Shown one piece after another: positions 1 to 8,480 of a DNA stretch of 64,000 nucleotides (position 1 is the stretch's first letter; the number at the start of each line of letters is the position of its first letter). The DNA is from Mycobacterium pinniadriaticum (GTDB taxonomy: Bacteria; Actinomycetota; Actinomycetes; Mycobacteriales; Mycobacteriaceae): contig NZ_JAPJDO010000007.1 in assembly GCF_026242045.1 (NCBI RefSeq), forward strand, positions 183,147-247,146, read 5' to 3'. The translations under genes and the position numbers were made by a program. The notes under the pieces were generated by a model. The model was not told where the DNA came from, searched no databases, and saw only the letters and a program-made list of their open reading frames with translations.

Positions 1-68
1 GTGACACTTATGCGATGTTTTGTAAAGTACGGCGGAGCGTAAAGCAGGGCTATGTGTAAGGGCACGGA

Positions 69-920
69 ATGACAGCGATCGGTTCGCCGCCGCGTACCCC
101 GCTGGCCGACGGCTTCTGTTTCGGCGAGGGGCCGCGCTGGTTCGAAGGTCTGCTGTGGCTGTCCGACATGCTCGGCGAGGCGGTGCACACCGTCACGCTG
201 GACGGATCGGTCACCACGCTGGCGCTTCCCGGCCACGCTCCGGCGGGTCTGGGTTTCCGGCCCGACGGCACGCTGCTGATCGTGTCGACCGAACGCCGCG
301 TCGTTCTGCGCTACGACGGCGATGCGGTCACCGAGGTCGCCGACCTGTCCCGGATCGCGCCGGCTAGTCTCGGCGACATGGTGGTCGACGCCGACGGGCG
401 GGCCTACATCGGGTCCCAGGCCCGCGAGGGCGGCATCATCGTTCGGCTCGACCCCGACGACTCGCTCACCGTGGTGGCCGACGATCTCGACTTCCCCAAC
501 GGCATGGTGATCACGCCCGACGGCGGCTCGCTGATCGTGGCCGAGTCGATCGGGCGCCGGCTGACGGCCTATGACATTGACGACGACGGGTTGTCCGGGC
601 GCCGGGTCTTCGCCGACGGGCTGGACGGCCCGCCGGACGGGATCGCGCTGGACGCCGCGGGTGGGGTGTGGACGTCGATGACACTGGCCCACCAGTTCGA
701 ACGCATCGTGGGCGGTGGCGCGGTCACCGATCGGATCGACATCGGTGACCGGGCGGCCATCGCCTGCATGCTCGGCGGCCCGGACCGGCGCACCCTATTC
801 CTGGTGTCGACGCCGGATGCCTATCCGCAGCGACTTGTCGGCACCCGCGGCTCGTGTGTCGAGACCGTCAGGGTCGATACTCCTGGCGCGGGCTTTCCGT
901 CGACCGAAAGGCGAGCATGA
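69..920 (+). CDS. SMP-30/gluconolactonase-family protein
   Basis: The 283-residue product has the repeated Gly/Asp-rich blades of the SMP-30/gluconolactonase/LRE six-bladed propeller family. The usual metal and catalytic positions are visible: Glu in FGEGPRW (near residue 20), Asn in DFPNGMV (near 142) and Asp in PPDGIALD (near 190). Family members hydrolyse lactones or related esters, and the true substrate cannot be read from sequence. No signal peptide is seen, so it should be cytoplasmic. Its stop overlaps the start of the next gene (ATGA), so the two are probably translated together and may act on the same acyl or lactone metabolite. Confidence 0.85.
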   Translation: MTAIGSPPRTPLADGFCFGEGPRWFEGLLWLSDMLGEAVHTVTLDGSVTTLALPGHAPAGLGFRPDGTLLIVSTERRVVLRYDGDAVTEVADLSRIAPASLGDMVVDADGRAYIGSQAREGGIIVRLDPDDSLTVVADDLDFPNGMVITPDGGSLIVAESIGRRLTAYDIDDDGLSGRRVFADGLDGPPDGIALDAAGGVWTSMTLAHQFERIVGGGAVTDRIDIGDRAAIACMLGGPDRRTLFLVSTPDAYPQRLVGTRGSCVETVRVDTPGAGFPSTERRA

Positions 921-1735
921 CCGACAGCTACTACGAACTCGTCGACCCGGATGATCCGCGGGGAGAGAAATTCCGGGCCACCGACCTGGTTCGCAGCACC
1001 TGGACGTCGCATATCCAGCACGCGGGTCCGGTGTCGGCACTGCTGGTGCGTGCCTTGGAACGGTGTGAACAACGCGACGACACCCGGCTGAGCCGGGTGG
1101 TCGTCGACCTGCTTGGTCCGGTCCCGGCAGAGGGAGATCTGTGGGTGACCGCGACGCTCGAAAGAGGTGGCAAGCAGATCGAATTGGTCTCCGCACAGAT
1201 GCTTGGCCAGGGCCCTGACGGCCGGCCGCGTCCGGTTGCACGGGCCAGTGGCTGGCGGCTGCACACGCTTGACACCACCGCGTTGCTCTCAGCGCCAGTC
1301 GCGCCGCTGCCTGCTCGTGCGGACGGCTACAACCGCAACCTGGCCGACAAGTTCGAACGCAACTACGTGCACAGCCTGGAGTGGCTGTGGCTGACCAAGC
1401 CGATGGCGCCCGGTCCGGGGGAGTCGTGGCTGCGGCCGCTGGTCGATCTGGTGCAGGGTGAGGAGATGACCCCGCTGGAGCGGCTGTTCGCGGTGGCCGA
1501 TGACGCCAACGGTATCGGTTCCAAGATAGACATCACCAAGTACGCGTTCCTCAATACCGATCTGGCGGTGCATGTGCACCGGGTTCCCGCCGGTGAATGG
1601 ATCGGTGTCCGCGCCGAGACGATGTACGGGCCGGACGGGGTGGGGACGACGGTGGGCACGTTGTTCGACGACGACGGCGCCATCGGCGCCATTCAGCAGT
1701 CGGTGCTGGTGCGGCCGCGCCCGTCGAAGACCTAA
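917..1735 (+). CDS. TesB-like acyl-CoA thioesterase family protein
   Basis: A 272-residue protein with the length and general character of the double-hotdog thioesterase family common in mycobacteria, which hydrolyses acyl-CoA or similar thioesters. I place the start at the ATG that overlaps the upstream TGA; an in-frame ATG at 854 would lie inside the preceding gene. The N-terminal part (residues 20-110) and C-terminal part (180-270) look like two hotdog halves, but no catalytic residue is assigned with certainty. It ends converging on the MFS gene, with a 4-base overlap. Confidence 0.7.
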   Translation: MTDSYYELVDPDDPRGEKFRATDLVRSTWTSHIQHAGPVSALLVRALERCEQRDDTRLSRVVVDLLGPVPAEGDLWVTATLERGGKQIELVSAQMLGQGPDGRPRPVARASGWRLHTLDTTALLSAPVAPLPARADGYNRNLADKFERNYVHSLEWLWLTKPMAPGPGESWLRPLVDLVQGEEMTPLERLFAVADDANGIGSKIDITKYAFLNTDLAVHVHRVPAGEWIGVRAETMYGPDGVGTTVGTLFDDDGAIGAIQQSVLVRPRPSKT

Positions 1736-3009
1736 CCGGTGTCGGCCGGGTGTCGTCGACGGCCGAGCAGCAGGATCGGGACGAGGGCGGCGCCGGCGCC
1801 GGCGCCGATGACGGCGAGGGTGGGGTAGCTGGTCGCAGCGACGATCACCCCGGACAGCAGCCCACCGGCCGCCCCGGCGAGAGCGACGAAGAGGTCAACG
1901 GTCCCTTGGGTTTTCGCGCGGGTCTCCAGTGCGGTGGCATTGGCGACGGTAGTTGTACCCGAGATCAGCCCGAGACTCCAACCGAAACCGAGCAGGGCCA
2001 GCGCCGCCGCGAGCGCGACGACCGAGTCCGCTGGGGCGAGGCTGGCCAGGACGCCGGCCGCGACCAGCGCCAGCGCGGCCAGCCCAGCGGTCTTCGGGGC
2101 CCCGATGCGGTCGACGAGATACCCGGACAGCGGCGACGGCAAATACATGGCGGCCACATGGATGGAGATGACCAGGCCGGCATCGGCGAGTTCGTGGTGG
2201 TGGTGCTGCATGTACACCGGGGTCATGGTCATGATCGCGACCATCACCAGCTGGGTGATCATCATGACGGCGGCCCCGGCGAGCACGAAACGGTTCCCTA
2301 TCGAGGAGGCCGCGGAGGTGGCCTCGGGCGGCGCGCCGGTCAGATCGACGTCGCCGTCCCGGTCCGGCAGGGCGGCGGCCAGCAGTAGCGGGTCGGGACG
2401 CAGCAGGATCCAGATGATGATCGCGGCGGTGCCGTAGGCGAAGGCGGCAAGCAGGAAGGGCCCGGCCAATCTCGGCACGCCGATGGTCACGGCGATATCG
2501 CCGAGAACGTCGACCAGGTTGGGTCCGACGACGGCGCCGAGCGTGGTCGCGACGAGCACCGTGCTGATGGCGCGGGCACTGTGGTCGCGGTGGGCCAGGT
2601 CCGCGCCCGCATAGCGGGCTTGCAGGTTGGTCGCGGTGCCCGCGCCGTAGACGAACAACGCGACGAACAGCAGTGCCACGTTGCCGGCGACGGCGGCGGC
2701 AATGATGCCGATGCTGCCCAGCGCACCGGTGGCGTAGCCGGCCGCCAGGCCCGTGCGGCGGCCCAACCGCTGGGAGAGCCCTCCGACGCCGGCCGCTGCG
2801 GCGGCCGAGCCGATGGTGAACAGGGCAGTGGGCAGACCGGCCAGGCCGGTGGAGCCGAGCATGTCCTGGGCCAGCAACGCTCCCACGGTGATGCCGGCGG
2901 CCAGTCCGGCGCCGCTGAAGACCTGGGCGGCGAACAGCACCCTCAGCGTGCGCTTCTGGACGGCGTCCAGGCGTCTGCCGGCCGTGGCGTCGGCGTCAGG
3001 TGTGGGCAC
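1732..3009 (-). CDS. MFS transporter
   Basis: The 425-residue product consists of about twelve hydrophobic segments with short charged loops, typical of a major facilitator superfamily permease in the cytoplasmic membrane. The loop RLGRRTG near residue 85 matches the conserved cytoplasmic loop between TM2 and TM3. A histidine run (QHHHHEL, near residue 270) sits in the second half and is unusual; it could bind metal, but that is inference. The substrate is unknown. Translation starts at GTG. It lies 46 bases downstream of the FAD oxidase gene on the same strand and may be in its transcript. Confidence 0.85.
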   Translation of the reverse strand: MPTPDADATAGRRLDAVQKRTLRVLFAAQVFSGAGLAAGITVGALLAQDMLGSTGLAGLPTALFTIGSAAAAAGVGGLSQRLGRRTGLAAGYATGALGSIGIIAAAVAGNVALLFVALFVYGAGTATNLQARYAGADLAHRDHSARAISTVLVATTLGAVVGPNLVDVLGDIAVTIGVPRLAGPFLLAAFAYGTAAIIIWILLRPDPLLLAAALPDRDGDVDLTGAPPEATSAASSIGNRFVLAGAAVMMITQLVMVAIMTMTPVYMQHHHHELADAGLVISIHVAAMYLPSPLSGYLVDRIGAPKTAGLAALALVAAGVLASLAPADSVVALAAALALLGFGWSLGLISGTTTVANATALETRAKTQGTVDLFVALAGAAGGLLSGVIVAATSYPTLAVIGAGAGAALVPILLLGRRRHPADTG

Positions 3010-3055
3010 AAGGGCTCTTTCGTCGAATCAGTCGAAGCTCTCGGCGGACTGCGGG

Positions 3056-4408
3056 TCAGTCGAACAGCACCGCGGGATTCAGATAGCCCGTCGGGTCGAA
3101 AGCGGCCTTGATGGTGCGCATCGCCGCGATGTCGGCATCCGAGCGTGCCATGCCGAGGTAGGCGCGCTTGCGGCTGCCGACTCCGTGCTCCGAGCTGACA
3201 TTGCCGCCGTGGGCGGCAATGAGTTCCATCATCACGGCGTAGAGGTGGCCCTCCTGTTCGGCACCGCAGCGCAGCACGTTCAGATGAAGATTGCCCTCGC
3301 CGATATGGCCGAACAGCACCGGGATGGCCTCCGGCGCGTGCTCGGCGATCAGCCCGGCGGAGTCGGTGGCGAACGACGGGATCGCCGAAAGGGGTAGGGA
3401 AACATCGAATTTCAGCGGCGGCCCGAAGAGCCCGACCACCTCTGCGGTGGATTCGCGGACCTCCCAGAGCCGTTGCTGGGCAGCGTTGTCGATGCCGACT
3501 GCCGGTTCACCGCTCAGGTCGGCATCCTCCAGCGTGTCGGCCAACCGCTCGGTGAGGTCGGTTTCGCCGGCCAGCTCGATCAGCAGCAGCCAGTCTCCGC
3601 CGCTCGGTACCGGCACATCGAGATGGGCGGCCGCCAGTGCGGCCGACCGTCCGTCGATGAGCTCCAGAGCGGCAATGGATTCGGTGTCGCGCAGTACCCG
3701 GCCGGTCGCCACCAGGGCATCGAGGTCGGCGAACCCGCACACCGCTGTCACCCGGTGCGCGGGGACCGGGTGCAGTCGAAGATCCAGGCCGGTGATCACT
3801 CCCAACGTGCCTTCGGCGCCGATGAAGAGCGACGCCAGGTCGTAGCCGGTGTTGTCGGACCGCACCTGGCTGTGCCGGTGCACCACCGAGCCGTCGGGCA
3901 AGGCGACGTCCAGGCCGATCACCTGCTCGCCCATGTTGCCGTAACGAACGGTGCGCAGGCCGCCGGCGTTGGTGGACGCCATCCCGCCGACGGTGGCCGA
4001 GTCGCGTGCGGCGAGGTCGACTCCGAACAGCAGGCCGGACACGGCAGCTGCCCGCTGCACGGCGGCCGCCGTCACGCCGGCCCCCACCCGGATCCGCCGC
4101 TCGACGACGTCGACGTCGCCGATCTCGGTCAGCCGCTCGGTGGACAGCAGGACGTCGTCGTGTTCCGGCACCGTTCCGGCTACCAGGGAGGTGCGTCCGC
4201 CCTGCACCGTCACGGACACCTCCGATGCGCGGCATTCCCGCAATACCGCTGCGACTTCATCGGCCGAACCGGGTCGCACCAGCGCACTGGCCTTTCCGCG
4301 GTAGCGGCCGGTGTGGTCGACGCTGCGGCCATCGAGGACGTCGGTGTCGGTGACGACATGGGCGGCGCCGACGATGGCTTGGAGCCGTTCGGCCAGCGAT
4401 GAACTCAT
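3056..4408 (-). CDS. FAD-binding oxidase, GlcD/D-lactate dehydrogenase type
   Basis: This 450-residue flavoprotein belongs to the PCMH-type FAD-linked oxidase family that oxidises 2-hydroxyacids such as glycolate or D-lactate. Visible signatures are the FAD-binding GGRTSLVAGT (near residue 72), ATVGGMASTNAGG (near 140) and the C-terminal EHGVG motif (near 410). The open frame continues far upstream, but the ATG at 4408 overlaps the helicase stop (ATGA), which is the natural coupled start, and the extension has no family similarity. A second, different member of the family lies at 22069-23436. The substrate is not determinable. Confidence 0.88.
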   Translation of the reverse strand: MSSSLAERLQAIVGAAHVVTDTDVLDGRSVDHTGRYRGKASALVRPGSADEVAAVLRECRASEVSVTVQGGRTSLVAGTVPEHDDVLLSTERLTEIGDVDVVERRIRVGAGVTAAAVQRAAAVSGLLFGVDLAARDSATVGGMASTNAGGLRTVRYGNMGEQVIGLDVALPDGSVVHRHSQVRSDNTGYDLASLFIGAEGTLGVITGLDLRLHPVPAHRVTAVCGFADLDALVATGRVLRDTESIAALELIDGRSAALAAAHLDVPVPSGGDWLLLIELAGETDLTERLADTLEDADLSGEPAVGIDNAAQQRLWEVRESTAEVVGLFGPPLKFDVSLPLSAIPSFATDSAGLIAEHAPEAIPVLFGHIGEGNLHLNVLRCGAEQEGHLYAVMMELIAAHGGNVSSEHGVGSRKRAYLGMARSDADIAAMRTIKAAFDPTGYLNPAVLFD

Positions 4409-7400
4409 GGCGCACACATTGCCAGGAAAGCCCCCAACTCCACCAACCCTGCCGGCGTCGACGGCAGGTAGTCGGTCAGCATCGTCGACCGCACGATCAC
4501 CGCCGCGTACTTCGCCCGGCTCACCGCGACGTTGAGGCGATTGCGATTGAGTAGGAAGGAGATTCCCCGCGGTACCTCCGCGATCGAGGAGGCCACCATT
4601 GAGATGAAGACGACCGGGGCCTGGCGGCCCTGGAATTTGTCCACCGTGCCGGCCTGCACCTCGGCCAATCCCGCCGCGTCGAGCAGGCGGCGTAACAGCA
4701 CCACCTGGGCGTTGTAGGGCGTGACGATCAGCACGTCGGCGGCGGTCAGTTCTCGGGTGCCGTCCTCGTCGGTCCAGGCTGAGCCGAGCATGCCGATGAT
4801 CTCGGTGACGATCGCCTCGGCCTCCTGCCGGCTGTCGGTCGAATTGCCGTCGTGATCGACGGCGAGCACCCGTACGCCGGGCCGGACCCCGGCGAGCCGG
4901 CGGGCGGCGGTGCGCTCTTCGACCGAGTGCAGCCGGTTGTCGTAGGAGAGCCGCGACACCGCAGCACACACCGCCGGGTGCATGCGATACGACCGGTCCA
5001 GGAAGTAGCCGAGATCTTCGGGCAGAGTGTGCCGTCCGTCGACCAGCCAGCCCAGCGCGGACGCGTCCACCGGTTCGGGGTGGGTGCCCTGGCTGACCTG
5101 GGGAAGTTGCTGCGGGTCGCCGAGCAGCAGCAGATTGGTGGCCGCCTGGGCGACGGCGATGGTGTTGGCCAGGCAGAACTGGCCGGCCTCTTCGATCACC
5201 AGCAGGTCCAGAATTGCCGGCGGTACCCGTGTCCGGTTGGCGAAATCCCATGCCGTTCCGCCGATCACACAGCCTTCGTTACCGGCTATGAAGGCGGGGT
5301 AGACCTTCTCGTCGATGGTTGTCCAGGCGCCGGTACCGCTGGGCTTCTTGGCGACCAGAGTCGGGTCCACCCCGGCACCGATGATGTCACGAAACAAGTT
5401 CTCCACCACGGCATGTGACTGAGCGACGACGCCGATGCGCCAACGGTGTTCTTTGACGAGCACGGCGATGACGCGGGCGGCGGTGTGGGTCTTGCCGGTT
5501 CCGGGTGGTCCGTGCACCGCCACATACGACGAATCCAGCCCCAGCAGCGCGGTAACGATATCGGCGGCGCTGTCGCCGGTACGCGGTAGCGAGGTGCTGG
5601 TGCGCGGCGGGCGCCGCAGCAGGATGTCAACTACGGCCGACGGAGGCAGGCCGGGGAGCCCGGCCGCGATTTCGGTCGCGGTGGCGTCGATCGACTCACG
5701 CAGCGCTTTGGTGTGAAACGGCGGGCCCGGCGTCAGCGCGAACGGCAACGCCTCAAACGGGCCGCCGCTCTTCGGTTCTCGCTCCATCACCAGCACCTCG
5801 GTGGGCGCGGCCGGGTCATCGCAGCCGAGTACCGATACCGAAGCGAATGCCCGCCGCTCGGGGTCGTCGGACAGGCCGCTCGGGGTCGGCGGGTCATACA
5901 GCGCATACATCTCGGCGCTGAGCTCGCCGGCGGTGATCACGCCGTCGAGCAGCAACCGCCGCTGTTGCTTGCGCGCGCGCGGCGGGATATGCCACTCGGT
6001 GTCGACCTCTGCCCCCTCGACGAGGAAAACTCCCGGCGTGTCGGACCATTCGTCAACCGGACTGTTGAGTCGGTCGAAGTGTCCCCACCAGAACGGTTTG
6101 TCCTCGCGGCGGTGATACCCGCGGGCAGCCGCGATCATCGCGACCGCGCGCTGGTCCGGGCTGCGGGTGGTGAGGTCGTCGCCGGCGAACGCGCGCAGCG
6201 TACGGTCGAGTTCGTCATCGACGTCGAGCGGCCCGCTGTCGCTGACCGGCTGTGGCCCCAGCGGCGGCACGCCGGCTTCAAAGGCGCGGCGCAGTAACCA
6301 GTCCCGGAGTTTGCGGGTCGACCGGCAGTCGTAGTGGTTGTAGTCCTCGATCTCCTTGAGCACCGCCGTGGCCTCGCTGTCGTTGCCGTCGGCGAGCAAT
6401 TCGCAGTAGCGGGCATACATCGTGATCGAGTCGGCGGCGGTGGTGACGTCACCGGTCCGCAGTTCGTCGCCCATGTAGAGCGGTTCCAGAGACTTCAGGC
6501 TGTAGTTCTCGGTGCCCACCCGAATGCTCTTGCGTACAAAGGGATATAGGTCCACCAGGACGCCGTTGCGTAACAGATCGTCGACCTCGTCTTCACCCTC
6601 ACCGTAACGGCCGGCCAACCGTAGCAGGGCAGTCTTCTCGTACGCCGCGTAGTGGTAGATGTGCATCTTCGGATACCGCTTGCGTCGCTTACGCACGGCA
6701 TCCAGAAAGCCTTTGAGCGCCTTGCGTTCCTGGCGTCGGTCGTGGGCCCACAGCGGCCGGAAGTCCCCGCCCGCGCCAAGCACCCCGAACAGGTATTCCA
6801 GCCCCCAGTCGGTGCCGTCGGCGGTCCATAGCGGGTCACCTTCGAAATCGAAGAACAAGTCGCCCTTGTCGTGGTCCGGCAACAGCATCAGCGGCTGCGG
6901 GTCCACCACCTCGAAGGGCGGCTTGCCGTCCACCCGCGGGGCGAGCTGCAGCCGCGCCTGCCCCCGCAGTGAGGCCACTGAGCGGGCCGGCAGGTCGGGC
7001 ACCGGGGCGTCGTGCGTTGCCAGCTCGGTCACGGTCGTGATGCCGGCGTCGATCAGGCGGGCGCGCTGGCTCACCCGCATCCCCGCCACGAGCAGCAGAT
7101 CGTCACGCTCGCGTAGCTGGCCCTCGCACTCGGGGCAGCGCATACACGCGCGCACCGATTCGTCCTCCCAGCTGACCGCGACACCGTCGGCGAGGTGCCC
7201 ATCCAGCAGGGCCTGAAGTCCGGAGCGACGGGAGCGGTAGACCGGGAGCAACTCGTCCACGCGGTAGGCCCGAGTGGTGCCGTTGCCCAGCACCAGTTCC
7301 ACCTCGTCGTGGACGTCGACACCCGCGGCGGTGAGGGTCTCGGCGTAGGCGGCCAACTGCAGCAGGGCCTCCACCTTCACCGATCGGGCGAGCTTGGTGT

Positions 7401-7785
7401 CGCGCAGCCGATAGCGGTCGGCCTCGAGGAGCAGAAAGTCCGCGAAACCCACGAAGCGCCCGTCGAACATCGCGGCCTGATAGATGACGGGTGCGCGCCG
7501 CTCGACGGCGCGCAGCGTGGCGGTTGCGGCGGCGGTCAGCCCGGGCACCGTGTAGACGGGCCTGCCGATGACCGTGACGTCGGCCGCCGCGCGGAGCTCG
7601 TCGAGGTGGCGCTGTTCGTGCTGGCCGCCGAGCTCGGCGGTACGCGCCAGCAGCTCGTCGGTGACCGAGACGGCCGGCCCCCGGCCCAGCTGCGCATCGA
7701 AGGCGCGCAGCAGCGCAAACTCGCAGCGTGCGGCCGCGGCGAGGTCGGAGGCGCTGTAGATGACGCGGTCCTCGGCGACGAACAC
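4405..7785 (-). CDS. RecB-like nuclease / SF1 helicase fusion (Rv1251c-like)
   Basis: The 1126-residue protein combines three parts: an N-terminal RecB-like PD-(D/E)XK region with a cysteine cluster (CMRCPEC near residue 215), a central RNase H-like exonuclease domain (DFEGDP near 310 to DYNHYDCRSTRKL near 485) and a C-terminal superfamily 1 helicase. The helicase shows Walker A GPPGTGKT near 760, Walker B LLVIEEAGQ near 865, GDPQQLPQ, and VDKFQGRQ and NVAVSRAK near the C-terminus. It corresponds in order and architecture to M. tuberculosis Rv1251c and probably acts in nucleic-acid processing. Translation starts at GTG. It is coupled to the downstream FAD oxidase by an ATGA overlap. Confidence 0.9.
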   Translation of the reverse strand: MFVAEDRVIYSASDLAAAARCEFALLRAFDAQLGRGPAVSVTDELLARTAELGGQHEQRHLDELRAAADVTVIGRPVYTVPGLTAAATATLRAVERRAPVIYQAAMFDGRFVGFADFLLLEADRYRLRDTKLARSVKVEALLQLAAYAETLTAAGVDVHDEVELVLGNGTTRAYRVDELLPVYRSRRSGLQALLDGHLADGVAVSWEDESVRACMRCPECEGQLRERDDLLLVAGMRVSQRARLIDAGITTVTELATHDAPVPDLPARSVASLRGQARLQLAPRVDGKPPFEVVDPQPLMLLPDHDKGDLFFDFEGDPLWTADGTDWGLEYLFGVLGAGGDFRPLWAHDRRQERKALKGFLDAVRKRRKRYPKMHIYHYAAYEKTALLRLAGRYGEGEDEVDDLLRNGVLVDLYPFVRKSIRVGTENYSLKSLEPLYMGDELRTGDVTTAADSITMYARYCELLADGNDSEATAVLKEIEDYNHYDCRSTRKLRDWLLRRAFEAGVPPLGPQPVSDSGPLDVDDELDRTLRAFAGDDLTTRSPDQRAVAMIAAARGYHRREDKPFWWGHFDRLNSPVDEWSDTPGVFLVEGAEVDTEWHIPPRARKQQRRLLLDGVITAGELSAEMYALYDPPTPSGLSDDPERRAFASVSVLGCDDPAAPTEVLVMEREPKSGGPFEALPFALTPGPPFHTKALRESIDATATEIAAGLPGLPPSAVVDILLRRPPRTSTSLPRTGDSAADIVTALLGLDSSYVAVHGPPGTGKTHTAARVIAVLVKEHRWRIGVVAQSHAVVENLFRDIIGAGVDPTLVAKKPSGTGAWTTIDEKVYPAFIAGNEGCVIGGTAWDFANRTRVPPAILDLLVIEEAGQFCLANTIAVAQAATNLLLLGDPQQLPQVSQGTHPEPVDASALGWLVDGRHTLPEDLGYFLDRSYRMHPAVCAAVSRLSYDNRLHSVEERTAARRLAGVRPGVRVLAVDHDGNSTDSRQEAEAIVTEIIGMLGSAWTDEDGTRELTAADVLIVTPYNAQVVLLRRLLDAAGLAEVQAGTVDKFQGRQAPVVFISMVASSIAEVPRGISFLLNRNRLNVAVSRAKYAAVIVRSTMLTDYLPSTPAGLVELGAFLAMCAP

Positions 7786-7815
7786 AGACCCACTGTAGGC
7801 GCGGGTACCGACGGC

Positions 7816-8409
7816 TCAGCCGTTGCCGATCAGCTCCACACCGTTGCCGTTCCAGCGGAACTTCACCACGCTCTGCATGCCCAGGCCGTTGACGTAGGCC
7901 AGGGCGACGGTGTCACCGGTGCTCTGCGTGGTGTCGACGCCGTTGAAGCCGTAGGTGTCGGGCACGCCGGTCGGAATGTACTTGCCGAGATGGAACAACA
8001 CCGCGCGGGTATTGGGGTTGTCGGCGTTGGTGTTGGCCTTGATGATCACCGCCGACAGCTGGGCGCATTCGTTGTAGTTGCCGGCTATCGGTACGGGATA
8101 CCAGCCCTGTTCGCTGCGCGGGTCGCGGGGCAGCTCGGAGACCGCCTGGGCGATGGCCGGAGCGGCGAGGTTCACCGCGCACGGGTCCGGTGGTGGTGGC
8201 GTGCTGCTCGGCGGTGGCGGCGGCGCGCTCGTCGGCGGGGGCGCCTCGGTGGTGGTCACCGCGCTCGATGTCGGCTGCGGAGTCTTGGCCACCGTCGAGT
8301 CGCCAGAACTGCAGCCCGCGAGTGCAGCGGCCAGCACGGCTCCCGCCACCGCGATCGTGAGCCCTGTTCCCCGGGTCGCTTCGCTCCTGCCCGCCGCCCG
8401 CTGCCACAC
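7816..8409 (-). CDS. lprE: Lipoprotein LprE
   Basis: This 197-residue lipoprotein closely resembles M. tuberculosis LprE (Rv1252c), with the shared stretches SELPRDPRSEQ, NYNECAQLSAV and FHLGKYIP. I place the start at GTG 8409: it gives a basic N-region, a hydrophobic core and the lipobox LAGC at residues 30-33, and matches the family length. A Pro/Thr-rich linker follows the lipidated cysteine, and the mature domain should be exposed outside the membrane. Part of the signal peptide is encoded by a dispersed repeat (see 8367-8392), so this N-terminus is unlike that of the M. tuberculosis protein. The next gene is divergent. Confidence 0.9.
   Translation of the reverse strand: MWQRAAGRSEATRGTGLTIAVAGAVLAAALAGCSSGDSTVAKTPQPTSSAVTTTEAPPPTSAPPPPPSSTPPPPDPCAVNLAAPAIAQAVSELPRDPRSEQGWYPVPIAGNYNECAQLSAVIIKANTNADNPNTRAVLFHLGKYIPTGVPDTYGFNGVDTTQSTGDTVALAYVNGLGMQSVVKFRWNGNGVELIGNG
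8367..8392 (+). repeat. Dispersed repeat copy inside lprE 5' coding region
   Basis: The 26 bases from ttccccgggt to cctgccc are identical to the core of the two tandem 35-bp units at 26078-26150. Read on the minus strand it encodes residues in the n-region of the LprE signal peptide (GRSEATRG). Confidence 0.85.
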
Positions 8410-8466
8410 ACCGGCGACGGTACCGGCCTTCTCGAGCAGAAGCGGGTTACGGCACGCTCCGGCAGT

Positions 8467-8472
8467 AGACTG
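8467..8472 (+). promoter_or_regulatory. Candidate -10 of deaD (near-leaderless)
   Basis: TAGACT fits the mycobacterial SigA -10 consensus TANNNT. It ends 8 bases before the ATG of deaD, so transcription would start at or within a base or two of the start codon. No Shine-Dalgarno sequence precedes the ATG, which agrees with a leaderless mRNA. Confidence 0.45.
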
Positions 8473-8480
8473 CAGATCCG